Below are positions 19,628 to 29,415 of a stretch of 64,000 bases of DNA, piece after piece (the first letter of the stretch is position 1; each line of letters starts with the position of its first letter). A program made the translations under genes and the position numbers. The stretch comes from Campylobacter anatolicus. GTDB taxonomy: Bacteria > Campylobacterota > Campylobacteria > Campylobacterales > Campylobacteraceae. The notes beneath the pieces were generated by a model that saw nothing but the letters and a program-made list of their open reading frames with translations, did no database searches and was not told where the DNA came from. The DNA lies in contig NZ_JAGSSY010000003.1 in NCBI RefSeq assembly GCF_018145655.1, positions 62,001-126,000 on the forward strand. The letters run 5' to 3'.

Positions 19628-21014
19628 ATAAAATATCCTTTAAATATATCAAAATACCGCACAAAATAGCCAATGCGAACGTGATAATAATAAATTTTTT
19701 AGCTTCAATTATACCTAAAAATCGCCCAAAGCCAAAAGCTTTTATATAAAGGACGAGTTGCAAAAAGCCACCAAGCGAACTAGCTAATGCAAGTCCAGAT
19801 GCACCAAATGGCTGCATAAGTATAATTGCGAGAATTAAATTTATTCCTAAACATATCAGCGAGATACGTGCAGCCATTTTTTGCTGCATTTTTGCATATA
19901 GCCAAAGTGAGAAAATTTTAGCCAATCCAAATGGCACTAATCCTATCATATAAGCGATTAATACTTTGGCACACTCTAATGTATCAGCTCTGTCAAAATT
20001 TCCACGCTCAAATAGCAACCATATGATAGGCTCAGCTAAAATTATGCCACCAGCCGTTGCACCAAGCAAAGCAGTAAGTAGTATATAAAAGCTCTTTTTA
20101 GTCCAGACTAAGGCGTTTACTTCATCATTTGCTTTTAAAAGTCGTGTGATTTTAGGAAAGAGTGCTTGAGAGAGAGCAATAGCAAATATCGCAAGTGGGA
20201 GCTGAGATATGCGGTTTGCATAAAACATATAACTTATGCTTCCACTTACTAAAAAACTAGCCAACCACGTGTCTATAAAGGCTGAGATTTGCATAGCTGA
20301 ACTGCCTAGCAGTCCGTGATAAAAATTTGTAAAAAAACCTTTTAAATTTGTTCTTTTACCTTTTATATAGCCGTTTAAACCGCCGTAAAATAGCCTATTT
20401 AAGTTATTAAATTTTAAAGCGATAATGTGAGCTAAAACTTGCAAAATGCCACCCATTACAACGCCAAAACTAAGATAATACGCCACCGTTTGCTCATCTT
20501 TGCCACGTGCAAGGAGCAGAGCGAGTATCATGGCTAAATTTAGTAAAGCGGTTGAAAACGCCGTTGTTGCAAAATGTCCGCGGTATTGAAGCAGTGAGCC
20601 TAAAAATGTAACAATATAAATGAGTGCTAGGTAGTAAAAATTTATCTGCACCAAAGGTGTAGCGTTTGCAATCGCCGTATCATCCAAACCACTTGCGATT
20701 ATGCGGATAAACTGAGGTGTAAATAAATTTATTAAAAGTGTTAAAATACCAATAAAAAGTAGAAATTTCAAAAAAATGTCAGCACTAAAAACAGCCTTTT
20801 TAGCTGTCTTTGTAAAATTTGGTAAAAATGCTTGTGTAAAAGCTCCTTCGCCAAAGATACGCCTGAATAAATTTGGTATCTTAAAGGCTATGAAAAATAT
20901 ATCACTAAATACTCCAGCACCAAGCACGGTTGCAGTGAGTAGGTCACGCATAAGCCCAAAAATACGAGAAATGAGTATACCAACTGAGTTTGAAAAAAAT
21001 CCTTTTATAAACAT
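19614..21014 (-). CDS. murJ: Lipid II flippase MurJ
   Basis: A polytopic MOP-superfamily protein that flips lipid II for peptidoglycan synthesis. The 466 residues are consistent with about 13-14 membrane helices. The N-terminal [17 protein letters not shown] and [18 protein letters not shown] are conserved MurJ (MviN) segments with the functional arginines. It is the first gene of the minus-strand run ending with yggS, and it is divergent from the DUF342 gene across 143 bases. Confidence 0.93.
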   Translation of the reverse strand: MFIKGFFSNSVGILISRIFGLMRDLLTATVLGAGVFSDIFFIAFKIPNLFRRIFGEGAFTQAFLPNFTKTAKKAVFSADIFLKFLLFIGILTLLINLFTPQFIRIIASGLDDTAIANATPLVQINFYYLALIYIVTFLGSLLQYRGHFATTAFSTALLNLAMILALLLARGKDEQTVAYYLSFGVVMGGILQVLAHIIALKFNNLNRLFYGGLNGYIKGKRTNLKGFFTNFYHGLLGSSAMQISAFIDTWLASFLVSGSISYMFYANRISQLPLAIFAIALSQALFPKITRLLKANDEVNALVWTKKSFYILLTALLGATAGGIILAEPIIWLLFERGNFDRADTLECAKVLIAYMIGLVPFGLAKIFSLWLYAKMQQKMAARISLICLGINLILAIILMQPFGASGLALASSLGGFLQLVLYIKAFGFGRFLGIIEAKKFIIITFALAILCGILIYLKDILYANL

Positions 21015-21157
21015 AAACCTACCTAAATAAATTTAAATTTTTAATATAAATTTAAATCTGCAAATATTAACAAAAAAAGGTTTAAATAACACATAACCGA
21101 AATTTAATATATTTTTTGAGATAATAGCGAATAAATTTTAAAATTTTTGGATTAAAT
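21015..21157. promoter_or_regulatory. Divergent promoter region between murJ and the DUF342 gene
   Basis: An AT-rich divergent spacer. On the plus strand a GATAAT-like -10 lies near 21119-21125. A minus-strand promoter for murJ must also lie here, but no sequence is distinctive enough to place it. Confidence 0.4.
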
Positions 21158-23065
21158 TTGAGTGATACAATACAGATACAAGATGGATATTTAGCACCAA
21201 TACAGATGGATACAAATGTCCCATACGCAAACATAAAAGAGCTTTCGCAACAGTATGGTGTGGAAAGAGAATTTATCGATTTTAGGATACAAAATATCCT
21301 TACGACATATACAAATGCTAAAAATACCGAGCCAGTGTTTGTCAGGCAAAGTGATCTTGATATATTTTATGACAATGAGTTTTACCTAGATCCGGAGCTT
21401 AAAATAGAGCAGAGTTATCACGTGGAGTTTTATGACACCAGGCTAAATAAAATGCCAAAACTCCCTAAAATAAGCATAGGTATAAACAACTCACTAACAA
21501 AAGTCATCGCAACAGTACATAAAAGCAAAGAGTGCAAATATGTGCCAAACTATGAGCAGTTTATGTTTGAATATATAGCCAAACAGCTTATGAAAGCACA
21601 AATTTTAATCGGTATAAGAATGGGTGATACAAAGGAAGAGCTGACAAAAATCACAACCAGACTTAGACTAAAAGATGAGATAGATGATGACTATACATTT
21701 ATGATAGTTGGAGCAGTTGCACCAGTAAAGCCTATAGATGCAAAGACAATTTATCATTATAAAAGCAAACTTGATGGTTTTAGTGATAGCAATCGTATAG
21801 ACTACGCTTCTCGTGGGTTTTTACTTGGCGTTGCGGCAAATGAGATTATCATCGAGCAGATAAATCCAAAAGAAGGACGTAACGGACGCGATGTAAGGGG
21901 GAAATTTATACAGGTTAATGAACCTAGTCAAAATGACGCACCAGAGATTGTGATAAGCGAAAATATAAATCGCATTGAGGATGAATACGGTGTAAAATTT
22001 ATAGCCCTTAAAGCTGGCTATGTCGTAGAAAATGGTGGTGTTTATGATATAGCTGAAAGACTTGAGGTAGATGAGGTAAATTTTAAGACTACCGGGTCGA
22101 TACAGGCTGGAACAGATACAAATGTAACGCTTGTTGTAAAAGAAACTGACTTTATCAAGGATGCAGTTGGTGCAGGTGTAGTGGTGGAGGCTGATGAAGT
22201 CCAAGTGCGTGGTATCATCGGACCAAATGCGGTTATTAGAGCCAATAAAGTAGTGATAGGTGGTCAAACTCACGCAAAGGCTAAAATTTATGCTAAAAAT
22301 GCTGATATCGCCATACATATTGGATACGTTGAAGCTGATGATGTAACGATAGATAGACTTGAAGGTGGAAGTGTTTTAGCAAAAAGTGTAAAGATAAAAA
22401 GCGTAGTTGGGGGCTCAATCACTGCTGAAAATATACATATCGATACACTCGGCTCAAACTGCACTTTAACCGCTGCTCATCTTATCGATGTAAGGATGTT
22501 AAAAGGAACTAGTAACCGCTTTATCATCGATGCTAGTAAGATGAAAGATAGATCTTGCGATATAGATAATCAAATAACAAAGATCGATGAGTTAAGAGAG
22601 GAAATAAAACGAATTCCAAAGCTTATAGAGAGCAAAAAGATAATCATCGATGAAAACAAAAACTCAATATACACGATAAAAGAGAAGATCGAAGAGTTAA
22701 AACAAGCCAAGGTTATACCTCCTGTAACGTTTTTAAAAAAGCTCAAAGAGTATCAAGAACTAGTCAATGAATATAATGCACTCTTAAACGAATTTAAAGA
22801 TAAAAAAAGACGTTTGTTAGATTTGCGTGTTGAACTTGGCGTAATGCAAAATGGAATTTTCTCTGCCAAAGTAGTAAATCGTGGTGCGTGGCTTGATCTA
22901 AATGAGATAAAATTTGTTCTAGTTGATCCGCCACAAAATATCACGTATCTGACAAAACAGAATGAATTGGCTCACGTCATAAGCCTTAATAAGATCGAAA
23001 AACGTGATGGAAACTTTGAATATAGGGTCAAAAAATCAAATAAATTTGATGATCTAGATATATAA
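21158..23065 (+). CDS. DUF342/FapA-domain protein
   Basis: A 635-residue cytoplasmic protein of the DUF342 (FapA) family, of unknown exact function. The conserved part lies around residues 190-470. [10 protein letters not shown] marks the family core, and a beta-helix-like repeat region (about 300-440) follows. Residues about 480-560 are rich in K, E and L and predict a coiled coil. The TTG start at 21158 has only a weak upstream GG; an ATG at 21206 is an alternative. It is followed by ruvA after 14 bases. In Campylobacter this gene sits stably beside ruvA, but no link to recombination is shown. Confidence 0.8.
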   Translation: MSDTIQIQDGYLAPIQMDTNVPYANIKELSQQYGVEREFIDFRIQNILTTYTNAKNTEPVFVRQSDLDIFYDNEFYLDPELKIEQSYHVEFYDTRLNKMPKLPKISIGINNSLTKVIATVHKSKECKYVPNYEQFMFEYIAKQLMKAQILIGIRMGDTKEELTKITTRLRLKDEIDDDYTFMIVGAVAPVKPIDAKTIYHYKSKLDGFSDSNRIDYASRGFLLGVAANEIIIEQINPKEGRNGRDVRGKFIQVNEPSQNDAPEIVISENINRIEDEYGVKFIALKAGYVVENGGVYDIAERLEVDEVNFKTTGSIQAGTDTNVTLVVKETDFIKDAVGAGVVVEADEVQVRGIIGPNAVIRANKVVIGGQTHAKAKIYAKNADIAIHIGYVEADDVTIDRLEGGSVLAKSVKIKSVVGGSITAENIHIDTLGSNCTLTAAHLIDVRMLKGTSNRFIIDASKMKDRSCDIDNQITKIDELREEIKRIPKLIESKKIIIDENKNSIYTIKEKIEELKQAKVIPPVTFLKKLKEYQELVNEYNALLNEFKDKKRRLLDLRVELGVMQNGIFSAKVVNRGAWLDLNEIKFVLVDPPQNITYLTKQNELAHVISLNKIEKRDGNFEYRVKKSNKFDDLDI

Positions 23066-23079
23066 ATCAGGAAATTTTA

Positions 23080-23634
23080 ATGATAAAAGCGATAGAAGGT
23101 GTAATAACTAAGAAAGAGCCAGCATTTGTCGTGCTAAAAACTGCTGGTGGCGTTAGCTATGGACTTAGCATCTCGCTTTTTTGCTCGGCTAAACTTAGTA
23201 TTGGCGAGAAAGTAGAGCTAAACACAACGCAGATCATACGAGAAGATGCAAATTTATTATACGGCTTTTTAGATGTTAGCGAACAGCGGATGTTTGAGAT
23301 GCTTATAAAGCTAAATGGTATAGGGGCAAGTACAGCGATGGCTATATGTTCAAGCCTTTTGCCAAACGCTTTTACAAGTGCTATCTTAAACGGTGATGCA
23401 GACGTATTAAAGAGTGTGCCAGGTATCGGCATAAAAACAGCAAGACGTATAATCGCAGAGCTAAGCGATGCTAAGTTAATAACCGATGAGAGTGTGCCAA
23501 GTTACCAAAATGAAGCACTTCTTGCACTTGAAGCACTTGGATTTAAACGTGATAAGATAGGTAAAGTGCTATCAGAGTGCAAAAGTACAAACACAAGTGA
23601 GCTAGTCAAAGAAGCACTTAAGAAGCTTGTTTAA
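23080..23634 (+). CDS. ruvA: Holliday junction DNA helicase subunit RuvA
   Basis: It tetramerises on Holliday junctions and loads RuvB for branch migration. The N-terminal OB domain ([20 protein letters not shown]) is followed by two helix-hairpin-helix motifs ([12 protein letters not shown] and [12 protein letters not shown]) and a C-terminal RuvB-binding domain. At 184 residues it is of normal length. AGGAA upstream is the ribosome binding site. Confidence 0.95.
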   Translation: MIKAIEGVITKKEPAFVVLKTAGGVSYGLSISLFCSAKLSIGEKVELNTTQIIREDANLLYGFLDVSEQRMFEMLIKLNGIGASTAMAICSSLLPNAFTSAILNGDADVLKSVPGIGIKTARRIIAELSDAKLITDESVPSYQNEALLALEALGFKRDKIGKVLSECKSTNTSELVKEALKKLV

Positions 23635-23658
23635 TTTATAAATTTAAAAGGTAAAAAT

Positions 23659-24705
23659 ATGAAATTTGGTATAGTTTTTGGAGCAAAGAGCTTTGAACAT
23701 GAGATAAGTATAGTGAGTGCCATAGTGCTAAAAAACGTGTTAAATCATGATATGGCTTATATATTTTGCGATAAAGAGCGTGAGTTTTATCTCATTGATA
23801 AGAGTGATATGCGGGTAAATTTTTTTAGTTCGGGTAAATATAAAAAGAGTAAAAAACTAAGCCTTGCAAATGGTGGATTTTACACTAGTGGTATATTTGG
23901 GAATAAAAAGCTTGATGTTAGTGTATTTATAAATTTAATACACGGAGCAGATGGCGAAGATGGCAAGATGGCAGCACTTTTTGATTTTTATGACATTAGC
24001 TACATAGGACCTCGCCTTGAGGCTAGTGTAATGAGCTATAATAAAGAGCTAACTAAGCTTTTAGCTCAAAAAGCAGGAGTAAAGACACTAGAGTATGAGA
24101 TTATAAAACGTGGAGTTTTACCAACGCTAAAATACCCTATAATACTAAAGCCAGTTAGGCTTGGTAGCTCCATAGGCGTGGGTGTTGTTAAAGATGAGAG
24201 TGAGCTAGAATACGCTCAAGATGTGGCTTTTGAGTTTGACAATGAAGTGCTTGTTGAACCATTTATTCAGGGCGTAAAGGAATACAACCTTGCAGGATAT
24301 GCGATAAATGGCAGTATTAAATTTTCTATGATTGAAGAGCCAAAGAAAAGAGAATTTTTAGACTATGAGCAAAAATATCTTAGCTTTTCAAACGAAAATA
24401 AGGTCGCAAAGGCTGAAATTTCAGAGCAGCTTGAGATAAAACTTAAAAATTCTTTTGAGCAAATTTATGCTTGTGGATTTGATGGAGCTTTGATAAGATG
24501 TGATTTTTTCGTGATAGATGATGAAGTTTATCTAAACGAGATCAATCCAAATCCAGGTAGCCTTGCAAACTACCTATTTGAGGATTTTGCGGTAGCCTTA
24601 GATACACTTGCTCACTCATTACCAAGACAGAGAGATATAAAGATAGATTATAAATTTATAAACTCTATTACAAGTATCAAGGGTGGTGCTAAAATCAAAG
24701 GTTAA
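23659..24705 (+). CDS. ddlA: D-alanine-D-alanine ligase
   Basis: An ATP-grasp enzyme that makes the D-Ala-D-Ala dipeptide used by MurF. Conserved parts are the N-terminal FGAKSFEHEISIVSA, the ATP-binding KPVRLGSSIGVGVV, EPFIQGVKEYN and the metal-binding NEINPNPGSLANY. The 348 residues match the family. It lies in the same direction as murF, with two small genes between them. Confidence 0.94.
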   Translation: MKFGIVFGAKSFEHEISIVSAIVLKNVLNHDMAYIFCDKEREFYLIDKSDMRVNFFSSGKYKKSKKLSLANGGFYTSGIFGNKKLDVSVFINLIHGADGEDGKMAALFDFYDISYIGPRLEASVMSYNKELTKLLAQKAGVKTLEYEIIKRGVLPTLKYPIILKPVRLGSSIGVGVVKDESELEYAQDVAFEFDNEVLVEPFIQGVKEYNLAGYAINGSIKFSMIEEPKKREFLDYEQKYLSFSNENKVAKAEISEQLEIKLKNSFEQIYACGFDGALIRCDFFVIDDEVYLNEINPNPGSLANYLFEDFAVALDTLAHSLPRQRDIKIDYKFINSITSIKGGAKIKG

Positions 24706-24737
24706 AATAAATTTTAGCCAAATATAAACAAAATTAT

Positions 24738-24766
24738 GATAATTTTACATAAAATTTTATGTAAAG
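24738..24766 (+). promoter_or_regulatory. Perfect 22-bp palindrome after a -10-like element, upstream of the Phd-like gene
   Basis: Bases 24744-24765 form a perfect palindrome of TTTACATAAAA followed directly by its complement. It begins beside a GATAAT -10-like hexamer (24738-24743) and ends 8 bases before the ATG at 24774, overlapping the likely leader and ribosome binding site. This is the position expected for an autoregulatory operator of a Phd/YefM-type protein. Use as an operator is an inference. Confidence 0.6.
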
Positions 24767-24773
24767 AAGCAAG

Positions 24774-25004
24774 ATGACTACATTTAGTAAAGATGAAATT
24801 TATACCGCGACCGAGGTTGTGCGTAACTTTAGTGCTATACTTGGAAAGATAAGCAAAGCAGAGTCAAAACGTGCGGTTATAGTTAAAAATAACAAATTTG
24901 AAGCCGTGCTTTTAAACATGTCAGAGTATGAGCGTTTGTGTGAAGCAGTGGGTGTTTTAGAGGCGATTTATACCGCTAAAAAGCGAGATAGTAATGGCGA
25001 GTAA
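24774..25004 (+). CDS. Phd/YefM-like antitoxin-family protein without adjacent toxin
   Basis: A 76-residue protein resembling the Phd/YefM N-terminal DNA-binding domain: YTATEVVRNFSAILGKIS, then VIVKNNKFEAVLLNMSEYER. The toxin-neutralising C-terminus is short, and no RelE-, Doc- or PIN-like gene follows. The next gene is an alpha/beta hydrolase overlapping by 11 bases. It may be a stand-alone regulator of its own operon (hydrolase, murF). The palindrome upstream supports DNA binding. Confidence 0.75.
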   Translation: MTTFSKDEIYTATEVVRNFSAILGKISKAESKRAVIVKNNKFEAVLLNMSEYERLCEAVGVLEAIYTAKKRDSNGE

Positions 25005-25803
25005 GCTTATAAATTATAATGGCTTTGAGTATAACATAAGCTACGAGATGTTAAACGCAAACTCTGATATTGCTGTGCTTTTTCTACACGGCTGGGGAGC
25101 AAATAAGGAGCTAATGAAAAAGGCTTTTAGTTCACATTTAAGCAAGTTTGCTCACATATATGTTGATATGCCAGGATTTGGTGCTAGTAGCATTGATAAG
25201 TCGCTTCACACAAATGATTACGCTAATATAATGCAAATTTTTATAAATTCTCTTAAAAATCCCCCAAGTATCATTATAGGTCATAGTTTTGGTGGTAAAG
25301 TAGCAACACTTTTAAATCCTAAGAATTTAGTTCTTTTAAGCACAGCTGGCATTGTGCCTAAAAAGCGGCTTAGCGTACGTATTAAAATCGCCATTTTTAA
25401 GGCATTAAAGGCTTTGGGGTTTGGTAAATTTTATAAGCTTTTTGCGACAAAAGACGTTGCTGGAATGAGCCAAACGATGTATGAAACACTTAAAAATGTT
25501 GTTGATGAGGATTTTAGCGATAAATTTTATAACTTCTTTGGTAATGCTCTTATTTTTTGGGGTGATGGCGACAGAGCTACGCCACTAAAAAGCGGCGAGA
25601 ACATTCATAAAATGATAAAAAATAGCAAATTTTATCCGCTTAAAGGCGATCATTTTTTCTTTTTACTTCATGCTAAATTTATAAGTGATATGATAGAGCA
25701 GAGCATTTTTCAAAGTCAAGATTTAAGTGACGATAGTAGCGTAAATGGCGTTTGCATTTTGAAAGATAGTGTAAGTTTAGACTACACTAAGGATGCAAGA
25801 TGA
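24994..25803 (+). CDS. Alpha/beta-hydrolase fold protein
   Basis: A 269-residue alpha/beta hydrolase. The oxyanion-hole region is LFLHGWGANKE near residue 30. The nucleophile elbow is GHSFGG near residue 91. An acid is in WGDGDRATPL, and the catalytic histidine is probably in KGDHFFFL near 219. The substrate is unknown. It overlaps the Phd-like gene by 11 bases and murF by 4, so it is translated as part of that operon. About 30 C-terminal residues extend past the catalytic domain. Confidence 0.85.
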   Translation: MASKLINYNGFEYNISYEMLNANSDIAVLFLHGWGANKELMKKAFSSHLSKFAHIYVDMPGFGASSIDKSLHTNDYANIMQIFINSLKNPPSIIIGHSFGGKVATLLNPKNLVLLSTAGIVPKKRLSVRIKIAIFKALKALGFGKFYKLFATKDVAGMSQTMYETLKNVVDEDFSDKFYNFFGNALIFWGDGDRATPLKSGENIHKMIKNSKFYPLKGDHFFFLLHAKFISDMIEQSIFQSQDLSDDSSVNGVCILKDSVSLDYTKDAR

Positions 25804-27230
25804 ATTTAAACGAGCTACTTTTTGCTCTTAGTTCGGTGCTATTTGCTTACACGCTCGCCTTTTATACGATTACTTGCTTTCAGTGGTTTTCATACAAAAT
25901 CAAACGTGTACTGTTTCACTTTACACGACCTGCGTGGCATGTATTTTTCTTTATAGTCCCACTTGTACTTTACTACACGACATCATACTGGTTTTTTATA
26001 TATTTTTACTTTGCTTATCTGCCGTCTTTGTTTTTATGGCATAAAAAACTTGATAAAAAGCTCGTATTTACCGCACGTGTGAAACGATATTTTTTATTTT
26101 TAAGCTTGGCGATTTTGTTTGGGATTATATTTTCTTTTAAAATTAGTAATATTTTAAGCTTAAATGTTTTCGTTGTCATTGTTGTTTCACTCTTTGTTAG
26201 CCATCTTTATGAGAAACTAAATGCGATAAAATTTAAGCTAAAAGCAGAGAAAAAACTAGTAAATTTAAATGAGCTTAAGATTGTAATGATAACAGCTAGT
26301 TTTGGTAAAACTAGTATTAAAAACTTCCTTTATGAGCTACTTAAAGATGAGTTTAACTGCCATAAAACGCCACGTAGCGTAAATACTTTAGTCGGTCTCA
26401 TCAAAGATATAAATGAAAATATAAACAATCAAACACAAATCTATATCGCAGAAGCAGGGGCTAGATTAAAGGGCGATATAGCCGAGATCACAGCGTTTTT
26501 AAGACCGCATATAGCTATCGTTGGAGAGATAGGGGCTCAGCATCTTGAGTATTTTAAAACGATTGAAAATATACGAGCCACAAAGCTTGAAGCTCTAAGC
26601 TCAGATCGTCTTGAAATGGCATTTTTGCATAGCACGACATTAAAAGAGCAGGGCGAAAAAATACAAATTTATAATACAAATTTAAAAAATATCAATGCAA
26701 ATTTAGATGGACTTAGCTTTGAGCTTGATGGCGTTAGCTACCACTCACCACTTTTGGGTAAATTTAATGCTGAAAATTTAGCTGTTTGCATAAAAGTGGC
26801 AAAACTTTTAGGCGTGAGCGATGAGAGTATAAAACGCTCACTCGCAAGGCTAGAAAATGTGGAGCATAGATTGCAAAAGATAGAGGCAATGGGTAAGCTT
26901 ATTATTGATGATAGCTTTAATGGCAACTTTGCTGGAATGAGTGCAAGTTATGAGCTAGTTGCTACATATAGTGGTCGCAAGGTGCTTGTAACTCCAGGTA
27001 TCGTTGAGAGTGTGCCAAGTGAAAATGAAAATCTCGGTAAGGTTATCAATGAGATCTTTGATATCGTCATAATCACCAGCTCACTAAATTTAGAAGCACT
27101 TTTAAAATTTATTAAAAAGCCACAAGTTTTGATACTAAAGGATAAGACAAAAATGCAAGAGATATTAGCCTTACACACTCGCTCAGGAGATGTTGTACTA
27201 TTTTCAAATGACGCACCGAGCTTTATGTGA
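25800..27230 (+). CDS. murF: UDP-N-acetylmuramoyl-tripeptide-D-alanyl-D-alanine ligase with N-terminal membrane domain
   Basis: It adds D-Ala-D-Ala to the UDP-MurNAc tripeptide. The first ~150 residues contain four to five hydrophobic segments in place of the soluble UDP-binding domain of classical MurF. The Mur ligase core follows: the P-loop region is ITASFGKTSIKNF, with Ala where the first Gly of GxxGKT is usual, then EAGARLKGDIAEIT, GEIGAQHLEYF, NAENLAVCIKVAKLLG and LIIDDSFNGN. Length is 476 residues. It overlaps the hydrolase gene by 4 bases. The membrane-anchored form fits relatives in this group. Confidence 0.88.
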   Translation: MNLNELLFALSSVLFAYTLAFYTITCFQWFSYKIKRVLFHFTRPAWHVFFFIVPLVLYYTTSYWFFIYFYFAYLPSLFLWHKKLDKKLVFTARVKRYFLFLSLAILFGIIFSFKISNILSLNVFVVIVVSLFVSHLYEKLNAIKFKLKAEKKLVNLNELKIVMITASFGKTSIKNFLYELLKDEFNCHKTPRSVNTLVGLIKDINENINNQTQIYIAEAGARLKGDIAEITAFLRPHIAIVGEIGAQHLEYFKTIENIRATKLEALSSDRLEMAFLHSTTLKEQGEKIQIYNTNLKNINANLDGLSFELDGVSYHSPLLGKFNAENLAVCIKVAKLLGVSDESIKRSLARLENVEHRLQKIEAMGKLIIDDSFNGNFAGMSASYELVATYSGRKVLVTPGIVESVPSENENLGKVINEIFDIVIITSSLNLEALLKFIKKPQVLILKDKTKMQEILALHTRSGDVVLFSNDAPSFM

Positions 27231-27664
27231 TGAGAAAATTTATACTTTTTATAACGACTTGTATAGCTACTTTTAGCTTTGATATAGATGATTTTGATAA
27301 GGGTGTGGACGCACTAAGCTCTGAAAATTTTAAAGCTGCGTATGAGATATTTGAGGTAGGATGCGAGGCTAGAGATGAGTTATCTTGCGAAGAATTGGGT
27401 CTTATGTATATAAATGGACAAGTTAGCGATGAGATGGATACGACTAAGGCATCTCACTTTGATGTAGGTATAAACTATCTTATGAAAAGCTGTGATTTAG
27501 GCTACGCAAATGCTTGTTCTGACGTGGTCGATCTACGTGATATACTCAAAAAAGAGGCTGGCTATGAACTAAGCGTAGGTGTGTATGAAAACGCTCTTTT
27601 GCGTTATAACGAGCTAACATCTGAGCTTAAAAATGTGGAGCATAACGCAACGCAAAGCGAGTAA
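27230..27664 (+). CDS. Small secreted Sel1-like, cysteine-containing protein
   Basis: A 144-residue protein with a signal-like N-terminus (MRKFILFITTCIATFSF). It has two cysteine pairs with C-x7-C spacing (CEARDELSC and CDLGYANAC), resembling Helicobacter-type cysteine-rich Sel1 repeats. The ATG at 27230 overlaps the murF stop (TGATG). A GTG one codon upstream is the alternative. Function is unknown; a periplasmic protein-interaction role is the usual idea for Sel1-like repeats. It is the last gene before a gene-free stretch. Confidence 0.65.
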   Translation: MRKFILFITTCIATFSFDIDDFDKGVDALSSENFKAAYEIFEVGCEARDELSCEELGLMYINGQVSDEMDTTKASHFDVGINYLMKSCDLGYANACSDVVDLRDILKKEAGYELSVGVYENALLRYNELTSELKNVEHNATQSE

Positions 27665-27894
27665 AGCTACAATTATGTGATTTTATCGTAGTTTTGTATC
27701 GTCTTTATTATTTTATTTTTACTTATTTAGATATTTTGCAAATATTAAAAATTTTACTGAAGCGATTTTTATTTTCTTTAAAATTGAAACATACTACATA
27801 CTATATTTCAAGTCTTTATTTTAGTTTTTTTAGTATATCAAAAATACTTCAAAGCTGTAAACCAGAAATATTAAAATCATTTTCTGACAAGCTT

Positions 27895-27928
27895 TATCAT
27901 GCCCATTTGCTAAAAAATGGGCATGATA
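27895..27928. repeat. Inverted repeat, 14-bp arms and 6-base loop
   Basis: TATCATGCCCATTT at 27895-27908 and its exact complement at 27915-27928 form the strongest hairpin seen in the window. It has a GC-rich core in AT-rich DNA. No T run follows on either strand, so it is not a standard terminator. It lies 231 bases past the Sel1-like gene and 292 bases beyond the end of ackA. Confidence 0.75.
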
Positions 27929-28160
27929 TGAAATCATCAGCAAATCTTAATGCTCTAGCATATTTTGCACTAAAGCTGGTCTTTTGTTTAAGTGTTTAGT
28001 AACATACTTGTAATTTATGTCTAGTAACGTGTAAAGCTTGTTGGTTAATATCTTTAATATACCGTGTATAACTACCTAGTTCATATGCAAAAAGTAGGCA
28101 AAATCACTAGTCTTAAGAAAACACTCGCTTAGAGTGGAATTTGTCGTTTTTTAATATATC

Positions 28161-28189
28161 AGCGATAAAAGACCAATGCTTTTATCGCT
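28161..28189. terminator. Inverted repeat, possible ackA terminator
   Basis: AGCGATAAAAG at 28161-28171 and its exact complement at 28179-28189, with a 7-base loop. It is 31 bases beyond the ackA stop in the direction of ackA transcription. The minus-strand flank (GATATATT) is only partly T-rich, so termination is likely but not certain. Confidence 0.5.
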
Positions 28190-28219
28190 ATCAAAGAGCT
28201 ATTTAAATTAATTAATTTT

Positions 28220-29413
28220 TTATCTTTTTTGCTCTTGTATGACACGTTGAGTTTCAAGAGCTATCTCAAGCTCTTCATTTGTTGGTATTACAAATGTCTT
28301 TATCTGTGCATTATTATCATCTAAACATCGTTCATTTCGATCTTTGTTAAAATTTAGTTCGTGATTTATATTTATGCCAAGGTGTGTTAATTCATCGCAA
28401 ATTCTCTGCCTTGTATTTGGTGCATTTTCGCCGATACCACCTGTAAAAATGAGTGCATCAACATGTTTAAGCACTGCATAATATGAGCCGATATATTTTT
28501 TAACGCGGTAACAAAACATATCAAAAGCTAGTTTTGCACGTTCATCATTCGCCATTTTTGCGACGACATCACGCATATCACTTGAATCGCAAATACCGTA
28601 TAGTCCGCTCTTTTTATTTAAAAATGTATCTATCTCATCCCATTTTAAAACACCGATATTTAGCAGATAAACAAGAATAGCTGGATCCATGTCACCACTT
28701 CTAGTTCCCATTATTAGCCCTTCAAGTGGACTAAAGCCCATAGATGTATCTATGCTTTTGCCATTTTGTACAGCACAAACACTTGCACCATTGCCAAGAT
28801 GTAGCGAAATGGCGTTAAATTTATCAAACTCTATATCCATAAGTGTCGCAGCACGTTTACAAACATATCTGTGCGAAGTGCCGTGAAAGCCGTATTTTCT
28901 TATATGATGTTGGTTGCATATATCGTAAGGTAATGCATAACGATAAGCGTATTCTGGCATAGTTTGATGAAAAACAGTATCAAAAACAACTACATGTGGC
29001 ACATTGCCACTACTAGACATTGCATTTTTCATACCTGCAATGTGGCCTGGATTATGAAGTGGTGCGAGTGGACTTATCTGCTCGATCTTTTTAATAACGC
29101 TTTCATCGACTATCATCGAGTGAAAAAAGCTATCTCCGCCGTGCACGACTCGGTGTCCAATACCATCTAATTCGCTCAGATTATGTATCATATCGGCCTC
29201 ACGTAGCAACTCATTCATCACATCAAGTCCATCGTGATGATCTTTTATGTCCTGTGCTTTTTCATAAATTTTATCATTTGCTTTTAGCATAGCACGTGGT
29301 TTTGTGCCACCGATTTGCTCGATTATACCATTAGCTATACTTTTTTTTTCCTCCATCAAAAACAATTGAAATTTTATCGAGCTACTTCCAGAGTTTAAGA
29401 CTAAAATCTTCAT
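28220..29413 (-). CDS. ackA: Acetate kinase
   Basis: It converts acetyl phosphate and ADP to acetate and ATP, and the reverse. The N-terminus [18 protein letters not shown] is diagnostic. [42 protein letters not shown] and FTGGIGENA are phosphate-, acetate- and nucleotide-binding motifs. The 397 residues match the family. It follows pta by 2 bases in one transcript. Confidence 0.96.
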   Translation of the reverse strand: MKILVLNSGSSSIKFQLFLMEEKKSIANGIIEQIGGTKPRAMLKANDKIYEKAQDIKDHHDGLDVMNELLREADMIHNLSELDGIGHRVVHGGDSFFHSMIVDESVIKKIEQISPLAPLHNPGHIAGMKNAMSSSGNVPHVVVFDTVFHQTMPEYAYRYALPYDICNQHHIRKYGFHGTSHRYVCKRAATLMDIEFDKFNAISLHLGNGASVCAVQNGKSIDTSMGFSPLEGLIMGTRSGDMDPAILVYLLNIGVLKWDEIDTFLNKKSGLYGICDSSDMRDVVAKMANDERAKLAFDMFCYRVKKYIGSYYAVLKHVDALIFTGGIGENAPNTRQRICDELTHLGININHELNFNKDRNERCLDDNNAQIKTFVIPTNEELEIALETQRVIQEQKR

Positions 29414-29415
29414 AT

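Larger units (their letters stand above)
27665..28219. other. Gene-free convergent region with two strong inverted repeats
   Basis: About 555 bases between the murF operon (plus) and ackA (minus). A 101-codon frame at 27694-27999 is dominated by F, L, I, Y and K from AT-rich DNA, lacks a ribosome binding site and runs through a hairpin, so it is not called. Two inverted repeats are listed separately. No other coding or RNA signature is visible. Confidence 0.6.

Noticed and set aside
21821-22318. 165-codon minus-strand frame inside the DUF342 gene
   Set aside because: Composition fits antisense of a real gene and no domain is recognised.
27694-27999. 101-codon plus-strand frame after the Sel1-like gene
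   Set aside because: It has no ribosome binding site, its composition follows AT-rich DNA, and it runs through a 14-bp perfect hairpin.
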